The notes beneath the pieces were generated by a model. The model did not search any database, was not told the origin of the DNA, and saw only the letters and a list, made by a program, of their open reading frames with translations. This document shows positions 34,135 through 46,620 of a stretch of DNA of 64,000 bases, in pieces. The position numbers were made by a program, and so were the translations under genes. The stretch spans positions 11,782,501 to 11,846,500 of the forward strand of contig JAPTOF010000008.1 in the NCBI GenBank assembly GCA_028554755.1, given 5' to 3'. This DNA is from Cordia subcordata (lineage: Eukaryota > Streptophyta > Magnoliopsida > Boraginales > Cordiaceae). How positions within the stretch are numbered: the first letter of the stretch is position 1; every line of letters starts with the position of its first letter.

Positions 34135-35904
34135 AAGTTGTATCCAACTAGGATACAGTCCAAAATATCTAGAAGTTGTTGATCATAAATAAAGCTATCA
34201 TTAATTGATCATAGATAAATTACTCATGAATATTAGACGAATAATTTTTGGAATTATAATGCTCACCTGAATATTCATAACTGAGCATATTGAAGTACTT
34301 TCCTGGGATTGAATATTTAGAACTTAAAAGATCTTCTAATATGGTCATCTAAAAGAATCTTTTTTTGTATCTATAGACCTGATTTCCTGATGTTGAACAT
34401 TTGATAAATTTCTTTGGCCTATAATAAGAAACACAAAGTATTCTATAATTTTTATTCAAGTAAAAAAGTTACCAAAAAAAAAAACTAATTTTCCCCTACC
34501 TTTTATTTCTTGTGTGTAGGCATGTTAGATTGGGAATCTTTCTGCACATGACTTCTCTAAGAAACCTATACAAAACACAATCCAAACTAATAAACACCAA
34601 GGAAAATGATTTGAAAAAAAAAAAAAAAAGGATATTAAGAACCAAAAGTTGATTACATGATAAAAGATAAAACAATTGGTTACCTGAAAGATAGAAACTA
34701 AATATATTGGAGATTATTGTAATTTTTTCTACGTGAGATTCTTTCCATTTGAAACAAAGAAATATTTTCCTTGATACTTGTAAAGGGCTTAGTACTTTAG
34801 AACTAGAATGTGAATTTTGAAGACATCCAACATTATCAATTTCTTCAATTCCACTGCTTTGAACCAACGAATTTGTGCTTTAAGCATCCATTACATTATC
34901 ATTTAGAAGCTTTCCTTCTACCTAGTCCAAATATCTCATTGCACTACTATATTGTCTTTCAGATTTCGCTCCAATTCGTGCTATTGTAGTTAATCGTGAT
35001 TACAACTTATTGTATCGAATAATTTCTTCTTTAGATTCAAATTCATTATAAAAGACCTTTATTTCTAAGTAAAGGCAATTTATATCTTTCTGCCAACGTA
35101 ATAAAAAGTATTTATCTAGTATAACATCCGCTTTTTGATCCATGAATACGCAAAATGCATGTCTGCAAAAAATTCCTCGAAACTCAAATAGACGACAAAT
35201 GCAGCTTATATCCATATTTTGCATATCAAGAGTGAAATAATATAAAACTTGACCCTTAGATTTTCCACATCCATCAAACCAATATTGACTCATCTCTTTC
35301 AATAAAATTCAATACTACTACAAAATATAAGGTTCTTGATCTCATCTTGAAACATTTCAAAAATTCGATTTATATAAATTTTCTCAGCTCGTTTTTCCCC
35401 CGAAAGATCTCTGTAATACGAGGAATACTTGCATTACATGATCGAAAATCTTCATCCCTTTCATTCTTTTATCTTTTGTGAAATAGCCATGTCATATTGC
35501 TCAACAAATTGCTTAAAATTAGTTCTGTTATGTACATATTATCAAAAAAAAGAATTTATGCTTTCACTCATTTGGCTTGTTGATATTCTCGCCCAAAAGA
35601 TATCCTTCAGTAGACTGGACGTCAACAATGTCGATCTTCGTACAGATTTTTTAGCTACTCATTATCCTCTAGATCATATTCTTTTAACATATCTTTCTAT
35701 TTTATTTCAAAATCTTCTACTCATACGGGATCATACACAACAATATGTAAAATATTTCGAATTTCTTGATAGCCAATGTATATTCTCAATTTTTTTGGAA
35801 TATTTTTCATGATATGCCTTAAGCAATAACAAGAATTTCAAAATACTTGTGTAGTAGCATTTTGAATTTGCTTTATGCTGGTCAGTAATTATTGCTTTAG
35901 GTGT

Positions 35905-36468
35905 TGTTTGAGTCAGAAACTTCCGGGTTTGAGAAGGGTCTTAGTCGTTATTTGGTTAGGGCCCAATACGTGGAGCTGTATTATGAAAAGCTTGTGGTCA
36001 AGGCATGGGTCTTGACATTGCTCTTTACTGCTAGAATGCCATGAGAAACGATTATGGATCAACTTGTCCTGCTCCAAGGATATGCACGAAGAGAGATACG
36101 TGGAATTTCAGGCATGTCAAAGCTAATCACCACAACAATTGATAGAGGTATATTGGGATACGCTCGAGAGACTGATGGTGCAAAGGACTCCTTCATCTAG
36201 AGGTTATAAAAGCATAAATCACCAGGAGGAAAAGGAGAGATAAAAAAAAAAATCTACCCTTTACAAATACATTCCTTTTAAATCAATTTTGCTACATCTT
36301 TATTCGAGTCAACCGACGATAAAAGTACTAACTTGAGCGTCGGAGAATCTTTGGCTAGTACTACACCGGTGTCAAGATTTTTCGCCATTTATTTTGCTTC
36401 TTTGGTTTTGTCGGTTATCCGGAGCCCGATCGAATCTGTCTGTGTGATTGTAAAAATCTCCCTCAACA
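35905..36468 (+). repeat. 5' LTR of the gypsy element
   Basis: Starts TGTTTGAGTCAGAAACTTC and ends CCTCAACA, 564 bp. It matches the 3' LTR end to end. Confidence 0.93.
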
Positions 36469-36469
36469 A

Positions 36470-36487
36470 TTTGGCGCCCACCATGGG
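36470..36487 (+). other. Primer-binding site of the gypsy element
   Basis: TTTGGCGCCCACCATGGG directly follows the 5' LTR. TGGCGCC is the usual start of primer sites in plant gypsy elements. The tRNA was not assigned. Confidence 0.65.
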
Positions 36488-36548
36488 CCCTAGTAACTGA
36501 GCGTCATAACCAAAAGCGATACACTTTCTCCCAGTTAACAATTTAAGA

Positions 36549-38033
36549 ATGTCCAATCCCAGCTTTAGTGAAGATGCCAACCTGAAGGCTGCCTTGGCAA
36601 AGATGGAGGCCTATGAAGAAAGGATTGCGATGTATGAGAACAAGTTCAAAGACATGGAAGCAAAGAACAATGCGATACGACAAGAGAATCTAGACCTGTT
36701 AGAAAAGGTCAACGCCCTCTTGGCAAATGCAGCGCCCTGAGACAAAGGGAAAGCTGTGCTAATTGAGTCAGTGGATCCGATGCAATCGCTAGACTCCATA
36801 CCCCACTAGACCCCCAGAGGGAGAGTCCAATCAACCGGAACCAATGCAGCCATGCCAGCAATTACTATTGAAACTAGTATCAACGCAGTCGATCCTTCGA
36901 ACCAGCAAAGAGTGTTAGAGGAGCATTTGACTTCTGCAAGAGATAGGTCACACCCGGACGTACTCCGGCGATTTGCCAAATTGGAGTCCCTAATCCAAAG
37001 GATTCTTGGAGTACCCACACCTATTAAAAGAAGCACAGTGGATAGCTATGCAGAATCTCCCTTCGTAGATGCCATTGCGATGATAGATTTGCCTACCAAG
37101 TTTTCTTTCCCAAATATGAAGCCATTCAATGGGACCACGAATCCCGACGATCATATAATGCAGTACAAGTGGAAGATGTGCACCATAGCCATTCCTCGCT
37201 ATAAAAGTGAAGCTTGCATGTGCAAGAGCTTCGGTTCAAGTCTGGTAGGCCCTGCATTACAGTGGTATACTAACCTTCCAAACGGGTGCATATCCTCCTT
37301 CGCACAATTGACAAACATGTTTGTGGAACAATATGCAAGTAGTAGAAAGTTGAAAAAGTAGTCAGACGATCTATATCTAATCGTACAGAGGAAGGGTGAA
37401 ACTCTCAGGGACTACGTAGAAAGGTTTAATAGATAAAAGGTATCTATACCCCAGTGTAACATGGCAACTGCAGTTTCAACCTTCTAAAGGGGACTTTTAC
37501 CAAACTCGGACCTTTATAAGGAGCTTACGAAATACCTTTCCAAGACCATGGAAGACGTCTTGGCAAAGGCATGGGCACAAATTAAATGGGAATATGATCG
37601 CGCTAACCTTCGCCAGACTTCTTCAAATCACAGGAAAGAAGACCTTAACTTAGGTCGCCAGTCAATGAGGCATGAACCTTACCCTCTCAGAGACCATCGC
37701 GAAAATAAGGTAACTGAAAGGAGACTACGCGACAGAAGGCGACCTCTTGATCGAAGACTGGAACAAAAAGTAGAGACCCCAGAATATAACCTCTCTGTGT
37801 CTCCATCCGAACTCGTTCATACCCCGAAGAATATGGGAAGTGCAGTCAAGTGGCCGACAAAATTAAGGTATCCGGCAGAGGTGCGGGACAGGTCAAAGTG
37901 GTGTGAGTTTCATACAGATCACGGTCATACCATAGAGGAGTGTCACGAGTTAAAAAGGGAAGTGGTCGAATTGTTAAAGAAAGGATATCTAACTAAACTC
38001 CTTTCCGACAAAGGAAAGCAAACCCTAACTTAA
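36549..38033 (+). pseudogene. Gypsy gag remnant
   Basis: It opens MSNPSFSEDANLKAALAKME with a coiled-coil-like N-terminus. It continues in the same frame past stop codons to a retrotransposon gag block (PFNGTTNPDDH, LVGPALQWYTNLP, FAQLTNMFVEQY). It ends with the C/H-rich motif CEFHTDHGHTIEECHELK in place of a standard zinc knuckle. That motif type is common in plant gypsy gags of this clade. Stops near 36738, 37359 and 37434 disable it. Confidence 0.88.
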
Positions 38034-38093
38034 CGTGACGAGGAATGCAAAGCCGAAGATCTACCACCGCCAAATCCACCGCGGCGGGAATGA

Positions 38094-38624
38094 ATGAAAA
38101 ATTGCATAATGGGGGGATCACACATTAGTGGGATTAGTATTTCTACAGCCAGAAGTCATACACAATCAATAGTAAGACACGACCATTATCCCTCACAGCC
38201 AATTGATCTCGACCCAGAAATGGTGGTATCATTTTCTAGCTACGAGACTGCCCATCTGAACAACCCACACAATGATGCGTTAGTCATTGCAGTTATAGTA
38301 GTCAATTGTTGGGTTCGAAGGATTCTGGTAAACAACGGAAGCTTAGTTAACGTTATGATGCTTGATGCCCTTAGGGAAATGGGGATTAATGAACGCCGCC
38401 TTGTGAGGCGGTCCACCCCCTTAATAGGTTTCAGCGGGAAGCATAAACACACAGTTGGAGAGATACACTTGCCTATCTTCACTGAGGGTATCAACTTGGA
38501 TGTTAGGTTTTTAGTGGTAGACTGCCCTTCCCCATATAATATCATATTGGAAAGGCCGTGGATCCATGACATGAAAGTAGTACCATCCACTTACCATCAA
38601 GTCCTTAAGTATCCAACTAGGTAG
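38094..38624 (+). pseudogene. Gypsy aspartic protease remnant
   Basis: It is in frame with gag. The active-site region reads RRILVNNGSLVNVM, where the catalytic Asp of D-x-G-S has become Asn. Downstream GFSGKHKHTVGEI and PYNIILERPWIHDM follow the family layout. With Asn at the catalytic position, protease activity is not expected. Confidence 0.82.
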
Positions 38625-38774
38625 GGAATCAGAGAGATAAGGGCACAGCAATCGGACTCCCTTAGATATTATTGCACCGCCATAAGCCAGGCTTGCCCTG
38701 ACGCCTTGTAACACGTAGAAGTGGCTCCTGCGCCAACACCCTTAGACCATCTATAGCCAGAAAAGCTAGACGAA

Positions 38775-39587
38775 GTGCAAATTGTTCATGGAGAACCGAG
38801 TCACACAATCTATATTGGGTTAGGGATGGAGCCGGGGCTGAGAAGCCAAATGATAGACTTCCTCATTAACAATAAGGATTGTTTCGCGTGGTCATATGCA
38901 AATATGGAAGGAATAGACCCAGAGGTAATTGTTCATGAACTAAAAGTTAACCCAACATTTGCTCTAGTCAAGCAAAAACGTAGGAAATTTGCTCTCGAAA
39001 GGAATCGTGTTATCAACAATGAGATCCAGAAGTTGATCGATGTGAGATTTGTCAGAGAGGTGCACTACCCAGAATGGTTGGCAAACGTAGTCGTAGTAAG
39101 AAAAAAGAATGGTAAGTGAAGGGTTTGAATTGATTTTACAGATTTAAATAAAGCATGCCCCAAGGATTCTTTTCCCATTCCACATATTGATATTATGATG
39201 GATACGACCGCTGGGCATGAGCTTCTCAGTTTTATGGATGCATTTTTTGGATACAACTAGATTTTAATGCACCCAGGTGATTAAGAAAAGACATCGTTCA
39301 TTACTGAACGGGGTACTTATTGCTATAAAGTCATGCCTTTTGGCCTTAAGAATGCTGGTGCGACCTACCAGCGTCTCGTCAACAAGATGTTCGCTGATCA
39401 ATTGGGGAGCACCGTGGAGGTGTACATTGATGACATGTTGATGAAATCCTTGGTAGCCGAGAAACACATCAACCATCTACAACAAGCCTTCAATGTCTTG
39501 AAAGAATCCAACATGAAGCTAAACCCTACCAAGTGTTCATTTGGGGTCAAGTCCGGAAAATTCCTTGGATACCTGGTTACACAATGA
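38775..39587 (+). pseudogene. Gypsy reverse transcriptase remnant
   Basis: Motifs in order are DCFAWSYANMEGID, VRKKNGK (followed by stops), DLNKACPKDSFPIP, MDAFFGYN (stop after N), MPFGLKNAGATYQRLVNKMF, the catalytic VYIDDML, and KCSFGVKSGKFLGYLV. The catalytic Asp pair is kept, but at least four in-frame stops interrupt the frame between 39117 and 39290, and another ends it at 39585. Confidence 0.9.
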
Positions 39588-39658
39588 GGGATTGAGGCAT
39601 ATCCTGATCAAATTAGGCCGTTCTTAACATTCCATCCTCGAAGAACATCCAGGAAGTA

Positions 39659-40228
39659 ATGAAGCTTACGGATAGAATCGCGGCTCTCAGTAGGTTCATT
39701 TCAAAGTCATCAGAAAAGTGTCGTTCATTTTTAAGCGTACTTCTGAAAAACGAGGGCTTCGTATGGATAGACGAATGTGAGAAGGCCTTGCAGGAGTTGA
39801 AAAAGTATTTGGTTAACCCACTGCTATTATCTAAACCAAAAGGTGGGGAAACTTTATTTATCTATTTGGCAATTTCTGAGGTTGCTGTTAGTGCCGTATT
39901 AGTTCAGGAAGAAGACAAGAAACAATCGCCTGTGTACTACACCAGTAAAGTATTTCTTGACGCAGAAACCAGATACAATCAGTTGGAGAAGATAGCCCTA
40001 GCTCTTGTTACAGCCGCCTACAAGTTAAGGTCATATTTCCAAGGTCATCCCATCGTGGTGGTAACCGCTTTTCCTTTAAAAGCAGTGTTACACAAGCCAG
40101 AATTATCCGGTCGCCTCACTATGTGGGCCGTCGAGCTAAGCAAATATGACATCACATTCCAGCCAAGGACCACAATGAAGTCCCAGGTCCTAGCAGATTT
40201 CGTAGCAGAATTTACTCCAGGCACCTAA
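39659..40228 (+). pseudogene. Gypsy RT-linked RNase H remnant
   Basis: The frame has shifted by +2 relative to RT. It reads through a connection block (RIAALSRFISKS, FVWIDECEKALQELKKYL) into RNase H signatures (VYYTSKVFLDAETRYNQLEKIALALV, MWAVELSKYDITFQPR, VLADFVAEF). The classical first catalytic Asp region is weak (FIYLAISEVAVSAVL), as in other Tat elements where this domain is partly relaxed. Confidence 0.85.
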
Positions 40229-40625
40229 TCAGAGGCAGAAAGGAAATGTTCTGTGTCATCGAGGGTCCAGAGCTTGGGAAATAGATACTTTTCATAGATA
40301 GAGCAAGCAATTCAAAAGGCAGTAGGCTCGGAATAGTGTTGCAGTCTTCTGAGGGGGACGTAATTGAGCAGTTTGTGAGATGTGGCTTCAAGGCTACGAA
40401 TAATAAAGCTGAGTATGAAGCCCTATTAGCAGGCTTAGCACTGGCCAAGGGAATGAACGTCAAACGCATTACAGTGAATAGTGACTCTTAACTGGTTGTG
40501 AATCAAGTTTTAGGGACCTACCAAACGAAAGGCGAAAGAATAGCAGCTTACTTGGCTATCGTTAACGAGTTATCAATTTCGTTTGAAGAAATTGAAGTAA
40601 AGCAAGTAAGCCGCAATTTACTTTA
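40229..40625 (+). pseudogene. Second (archaeal-type) RNase H remnant
   Basis: Directly after the first RNase H a second fold is recognisable: FIDRASNSKGSRLGIVL, then NNKAEYEALLAGLALAKGM and a VNSDS motif followed by a stop, then LVVNQVLGTYQTKG. These match the D, E and D active-site regions of a separate RNase H. A duplicated RNase H is characteristic of the Tat lineage of plant gypsy elements. Confidence 0.78.
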
Positions 40626-40639
40626 AGAACGATATTGTT

Positions 40640-41782
40640 ATGCAGGATCGTGCAGAGGCAAGGAAGCTTAACACCAAGGGACCTTACCTATGGTGCGTAG
40701 GTCTGGAGAAAGCCAATTATGTCTTAACTGAGTTGCATGATGGGCAATGTGAGAATAATGCGAGGGCAAGAAGTCTGGCCAACCGAGCCCATACCGCCGA
40801 TTATTATTGGCCAACCATACGATCTAACGCAGTCAGCTACGTAAAGAAGTGTGACAGTTGTCAAAGATTTGCTCAAATCCCACACTAACCAACTGAGCCA
40901 TTGACCTCCGTTACCTCACAATTGGCCGTTCATGAAATAGGGAATGGATATCGTTGGAAAACTGCCCACTGCACCAAGGCAAAAAAGTATATATGCTAGC
41001 GACTATGGATTATTTCTCCAAATGGATAGAGGTCGAATCATATCATCAAGTCCGAGCCAAGGAGGTCAAGAACTTCGTGCGGAAAAACATAATATGTCGA
41101 TTTGAAGTTCCTCAAGAGATCATTACGGACAATAGCCCCTAGTTCATTTGTCAGAATTTCAAAGATTTCTATAAAGAATGGAAGATTAAGCTCTCATTTT
41201 CTACTCCAAGGCACCCTCAAGCCAATGGATTGGCCGAATCATCCAACAAGACCATCATTTCTATTTTGAAGCAGAGGTTAGAGAGCGCCAAAGGGCGATA
41301 GGCAGAGGAACTTCCAGGAGTACTATATTCCTATCGAACCACAATTAAGACCTCTACAGGGAGACACCGTTTTCATTGGTGTACAGCACCGAAGCAGCCA
41401 TTCTAGCAGAAATCAGCTTGCTAACCTTACGGGTTACGCAGGCCTCCATAGAGCAAAACGACAAGGAAATGAGTTGTGAATTAAATGCTACTGATGAAGG
41501 AAAGAGCAAGCTCTTATTCGAATGGCATTATGCCAGCAGAGCATTGCCAAGCATTACAATAAGAATAGAAGAGTAAGGTCGTTCAAGCAAGGGGATTGGG
41601 TGCTTAGGAAAGTTTTCAAAAATACCAGGGAAATAAATGCAGGGAAGTTGGGCCCTAATTGGGAAGGACCTTATCAAATTAGCAAGGTGGTCAGGCGAGG
41701 GGCATACAAGCTCAGCATCAAAGATGGCAATAGGATACCGAACAGTTGGAATGCTATACATTTAAAAAGGTACTATTTCTAA
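40640..41782 (+). pseudogene. Gypsy integrase remnant
   Basis: The zinc-binding N-terminus is clear (RAHTADYYWP, KKCDSCQRFA). The core has MDYFSKWIE, ITDNSP followed by a stop, and [10 protein letters not shown], giving D, D and E positions. The C-terminal part is in another frame (SFKQGDWVLRK, LGPNWEGPYQI, WNAIHLKRYYF). Several stops and two or more frame changes make it inactive. Confidence 0.88.
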
Positions 41783-42778
41783 TAAATAAAGTTTGCTTTA
41801 GTTGGCATAATTAGAATTAGAATATTGTTAGAGGGCTAAGCCTAAGAGTGTACCACCAGGCGGTCCCAATCTTCACGCTCTTTCTTTAATAACGGAAGCA
41901 TTATCAGGAATAAATTTCCTATTATGCAATGATCTTTGCTTTCCTTATACTGCAATTAGCTAAGACAATTAGGTAAGGCAGCTAGCCTCCACGGAGACCG
42001 ACAGCAAAATATGTTATTCCCGAACTAACCTTTACAGATTAATGACAGTCTATAGTAAACAACAATTTCTGTTATTCCTTACGAGGTTAACAGGAGCTTT
42101 CACTTATTACGAAACTAGAAGTAGCTTCGCCTCAGTGTAAGGCCCATGGCCAATTTCTATTTCTCACAAACTAACGGTTGGCTAACAAGCTAGTCCCTAA
42201 CACCTATAAGACAAAAAATCAACTTGTCCTTTACAGGCCGACGACAGGCCTTAACTTCACTACGAGGTTGAAAAAAAGGAGGGGCCGCAGCACCCCATAC
42301 ATAGCGCTGTTTGCATTTCGACATTGGTATTCAATTACCAGGCCTCAATAGTTCTACATAGGCCCAATGTGCCGTGAAGTTCAAACTACTATAAAGAAAG
42401 CGATGCTTTCAAACTTGCAATTATTAAAACGGCATCACAAAAGATATACGTGAGAGCATACGATTGGAGCACCGACACAAAAGCTAGCATAATTAATAGT
42501 CTTGTACAACAAAGATAAAAAAAAAAAGTACGACAATCTTGTGCTTCAAAGATCAAAACAAAAGTACGATAGTTTTTCTTCAAAGAAAAACAGGGATAAA
42601 AATATCCAAAATAATCCAGTCACCTAGCACTACACATCGGCGGAACCAGCCGAAGTTGCCCAGGTCGTATTTGGTGGGTCTAATGAAGGATCGCCACTCG
42701 ATAGAGCCCGATCAGGACGAGGTGTAGGTAGGGTGATAACGGCTTGAAGCGGCTGACATCAACATTTGAGTACGCCCG
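41783..42778. other. Gypsy spacer between integrase and antisense ORF
   Basis: No coding feature is recognised. A few tracts rich in AC and AAGA lie near 42500-42600. Confidence 0.5.
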
Positions 42779-44626
42779 TTAAACCTCTCGCAGGCAATTC
42801 TTGACGGCTTGCTCAGCAGCCTTCTCAGAGATAAGCTTTGACACGTTAGCAATGTACTTACCGAACTTCTTGCTTTTTTTATACTCGCTCATGGTGTTTC
42901 TCCTGGCCTTGTGAACTAGGAAATCAACCTTGGACTTAAGTTCCTCTTTGGCAACCTCGGCATCTACAAGGCCCTTCTCTGCCTTAGACCTGGGATAATC
43001 TCTCCCCCTCGAGTTCATTTTCTAACCCAAAGCGATATATTTGCTTGTCTGCAAGCTCTCTCTCAATTCTGATGCGTGCCTTCTGTTCGCTAGCAGGAAG
43101 ACATTGAAGGTCCCGGCATTTGTTTGCAATCTCAGGTATCATCATCGGGAAGGAAAAAATTTCTGAAACCAGCTACGCCCAAAGAAATAATAAGCTAAAA
43201 GGGAAAAAGGGGAAGCCATACGAAATATAAGGGTATGTGTATACGTACCGCTGCACCTTTCTTAGTAAAGCTAGTGAATGAGTCCTCTTCTCCGATCACA
43301 GGATCCGGGCACACGGTAGAAGGTGTGGTCAAATGCTGGCTTCTGCTAGCAGGGATTTCTCCAACATGAGGAGGCCGAGATAACGAACTCCCTTTCCTCT
43401 TTTTGCTCTGCGCGAGTCTTTCAACTACGACGAAGGCGGCTCTTTGTCTTTCCTCTGCATCTGCATTGGTAAGTCAGAAAAAAAAAACTTAAGGGAAAGA
43501 CAGATTTAAAAAAAAAGAGGAAAAAGAGAAAAAGAAAGAAAACTGGAAGAGTAAATATATCCGTAACTGAATCATCCGAAGGCAAGTCCTCGCCTATCTC
43601 CAAAATAAATGGCAAGGCTGGAGGCTGTCTGTTTAAAGAATCCTCTGCGTTTTCACGGCCTTCATGGCTAGAGCTACCTCTGCCTTTCTCGTCGCTCCCG
43701 TGATCACTCTCAATTTCATCTGGGTTCCTTGAGTTAGGAAACGAGTCTAGCTTAACATCAGTAGAGAAAGAGGCTGTGCCACCTGTGGTGGATCTACGAG
43801 CCAGCTAGTTAATGCCTTTCTTTGAACGAGCTTGAAGTCTCACTTCGGGATTAGCCATGACAGGGAAACATAAACCAGGCTCCAGTGGGACGGCGATTCC
43901 TCTCGCAACAAGGTTGTCATGTGTAATTAGATCTTTTACGTGATATGATTGTCCTCTGCATCCAGCAGCCAAGGCAATGAGAGTTCGGTGGGTGTCCTCA
44001 CTCAATTTCGGGAATTCATTTTTTGCTGCCGTAACCTATAACTACGGGACATCCCAAACGCCGTGGATCTGAGAGTGAAATAAATATTTCCCTTGCCATG
44101 AACCATTATCGTCAGCCCGAATAGAACTAAAGAGCTTGTAGGATCCACAGGCTAAAAGGCCAAACCAGCAGGGCTTATTAACGGATCGTACGAAGGAGAA
44201 CAATGTCTTAAAGATTGGCAAAGAAAAGTGAACACCCTTCTGGTGTAAAAAGACGAGTGCTACTAATATATTCTTCCATCCGCGTGGATGCAGCTGTCCA
44301 GGGCTAATCTCGAAGGAGTTAAAAATGGCACACAAATAAGGATGAAATGGAATTTGAATCCCTAAATTAAGAACATCCTGAAACATGGTTATCTCTCCTT
44401 CTAGAGAGAAACTTGCACAATCCTTGGGTCTTGGTTGAACCACTACGATGTCCTCACTCAGTTGGCTAGATTCACTGTAAAGTTTGAGTTCCTTCTCCGT
44501 TGTGGTACATCAAATTCCTTCTGCAAAGAATTCCCTAGTAGGCTCCCGGCGACGCATGCCAAGGCGGGATGAAATGCACAACTTGGGGTTGTCCTCGAAC
44601 TGCTCGGCTTGTTTGCAGCGCGGCAT
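42779..44626 (-). pseudogene. Antisense ORF of the Tat element, gypsy-type transposon domain
   Basis: Starting at ATG 44626 (MPRCKQAEQFEDNPK) and interrupted by an early TGA, the minus strand encodes a domain with LGIQIPFHPYLCAIFNSF, ISPGQLHPRGWKNILVALVF and GVHFSLPIFKTLFSFV. This is the pattern of the plant 'putative gypsy type transposon' domain (PF04195, from memory). Acidic and Ser-rich linkers follow, and a Lys/Glu-rich, probably coiled-coil C-terminus (VAKEELKSKVDFLVHKARR) ends at 42779. Stops break it into four parts. Its function in living Tat elements is not known. Antisense placement between integrase and the 3' LTR is a recognised trait of this clade. Confidence 0.75.
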
Positions 44627-46054
44627 CACGAAAAGTGAAAAAGGTAGTTGAGGCCTTCCCTAAAGGGATGACACGATCGGTGTTTGGACCTGCGTTATGA
44701 AAGAATGAAACTTAGCGGGGTAATTAACGTAACCATATATAGGCGAATTTTTACTATAGTAGCTCTCGGCGTTAGCTGCGTGACAGTACCCCTCCTTGTC
44801 GAATGGAGATAACCCAATTTGTAAGCGGGATGGTGAGCACATCACTAACCCCAATTAGCATTTTTTTTACCACCCGCTTAGTTGCTTGGAACCGGGTAAG
44901 GCCGAGAAGCATTCAAGGCCATTTGAGGGAGAGAGATGCTGATGAGTAGCCTATTTGGTTGTTGTCGAAGTAATCTTTGGTGAAAATTTTCATAGATGTA
45001 CCAGCATAGTTAATCATGAATAAGCTCGAGATCGTATTGCTTACCTTGTGAATCTTTGGAGTCCTACCAAGCTTGTACTAAATACTTGAGCCTTAGTGTT
45101 GAGGAGTTTTGTCAAACACTCGATGTTGTCAATCTTGCATGTCATCCTTGCATGGTAGTTTTCCTTGGCATTTTGTCAAACACTTAGTGTTGTCAATCTT
45201 GAATGTCATCCTTGCATGGTAGCTTTCTTTGGCTTTTTGTCAAACACTTGGTGGGTACAAGTCTAGCATGCCATTCTTGCATGTCATTCTTATATGCCAA
45301 CGATACACGTCTACCTTCACTCTGGCTTTACGACAAACACTTGGTGGTAGCTAACTTCACCTGTAGTCCTTGCTTGCGATACCCCACTTCCGGTCTTCAT
45401 CAAATGCTCCCTGAAGCACAAACAAGTTTTGCCCCAAAACTTCAAGGAGTTCACAACGATTTAAGTGTTTCCAAGAAGTTAAAATTAGGAGATACCGAGC
45501 CTGGACCTTGCCGCTTGCCGAGCTAATGACGTCTTGCACTTATGTTGAGTAGGTGAGGGATGTTACACTCGCCAACAAATCTCAAACGCCACCCTTATGA
45601 GCTCTATAGTACTTAGAATTTTCGATGACAGCTCATTGTGTTGAGCCTTCATATTCATGGAAGTAGTCGGGTTTTATGCTATAAGGTGCTAGCTTTATTC
45701 TCTTTGTGATAGGCACGTGTAATAAGGTCACGCTAGCTGTTATTATGCTAGCTTAGTTTGCTGGCAAAAGCCGTGATTGACAATGACAGGTATGCAGGGT
45801 ACTCATGATCTAAAGCTCAGCTAACAGCAGGTTAAGGCTAGGTGCGTCTGGGTCCGTGATCATCATGAAGCCACAAGCCATCTTACACCACGCAAGTGAG
45901 GCGGGTGGTAATGACAAGGGATGCAAGTAAAAGCATTATCACTCCATCCCACGCATTGTTAGAAGAGATGTATTGCGTACAAATAGAGAAAGGAGGGTGC
46001 ACAATGACTACTCTCTAAATTGAGAGCTTCAATTCAGAGAGTAGAAGGGTAAAC
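44627..46054. other. Gypsy 3' untranslated region with minisatellite
   Basis: No conserved frame is seen. It holds a 64-bp tandem repeat (45107-45350). It ends in the purine-rich stretch AGAGAGTAGAAGGG at about 46036-46049, just before the 3' LTR, which is the likely polypurine tract. Confidence 0.6.
45107..45350. repeat. 64-bp tandem repeat inside the gypsy element
   Basis: A unit beginning TTTTGTCAAACACT and containing GTCATCCTTGCATGGTAG starts at 45107, 45171 and 45235, so the period is 64 bp. A looser fourth unit starts near 45328. Copies differ by several substitutions. Confidence 0.85.
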
Positions 46055-46620
46055 TGTTTGGGTCAGAAACTTCTAGGCTTGAGAAAGGTCTCAGTCGTTA
46101 TTTGGTTAGGGCCCAATACGTTAAGCCATATTATGAAAAGCCCGTGGCCAAGGACTAGGTCTTGACGTTGTGCTTTACTTCTAGAATGCCATGAGAAACG
46201 GTTATGGATAAACTTGTCCTACTCCAAAGATATGCACGAAAAGAGATGCGTGGAATTTCAGGCATGTCAAAGCTTATCACCACAACAACTTATAGAGGTA
46301 TATTGGGATACGCTCGAGAGTTTGATGGTGCAAAGGACTCCATCTAGAGGTTATAAAAGCATGAATCACCACGAGGAAAAAGAGAGATAAAAAAAAAAAA
46401 AAAACTCTACCCTTTACAAATACATTCCTTTTAAATCAATTTTGCTACATCTTTATTCGAGTCAACCGAAGATAAAAGTACTGACTTGAGCATCAGAGAA
46501 TCTTTGGCTGGCACCACACCGGTGTCAAGGTTTTTCGTCGTTTATTTCACTTTTTTGGTTTTGCAGTTATCCGGCTCCTGATCGAATATGTCTGTGTGAT
46601 TGTAAAAATCTCTCTCAATA
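46055..46620 (+). repeat. 3' LTR of the gypsy element
   Basis: Starts TGTTTGGGTCAGAAAC and ends CTCTCAATA, where the terminal CA has become TA. Several dozen substitutions and small gaps separate it from the 5' LTR. Confidence 0.93.

Larger units (their letters stand above)
35905..46620 (+). mobile_element. Ty3/gypsy retrotransposon, Tat type, complete but decayed
   Basis: The LTRs are 35905-36468 and 46055-46620. The order gag-protease-RT-RNase H-second RNase H-integrase is on the plus strand (36549-41782). An antisense ORF region lies between integrase and the 3' LTR (42779-44626). The second RNase H and the antisense ORF are features known from the plant Tat clade. Flanks GGTGT (35900-35904) and GGTGC (46621-46625) are a 5-bp target duplication with one change. 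The LTRs differ at several dozen positions and the coding region has many stops, so the insertion is old. Confidence 0.93.

Noticed and set aside
35429..35812. 127-codon plus-strand frame
   Set aside because: Antisense to the MULE core of the FRS pseudogene, where motifs such as PKAIITDQ are read on the minus strand.
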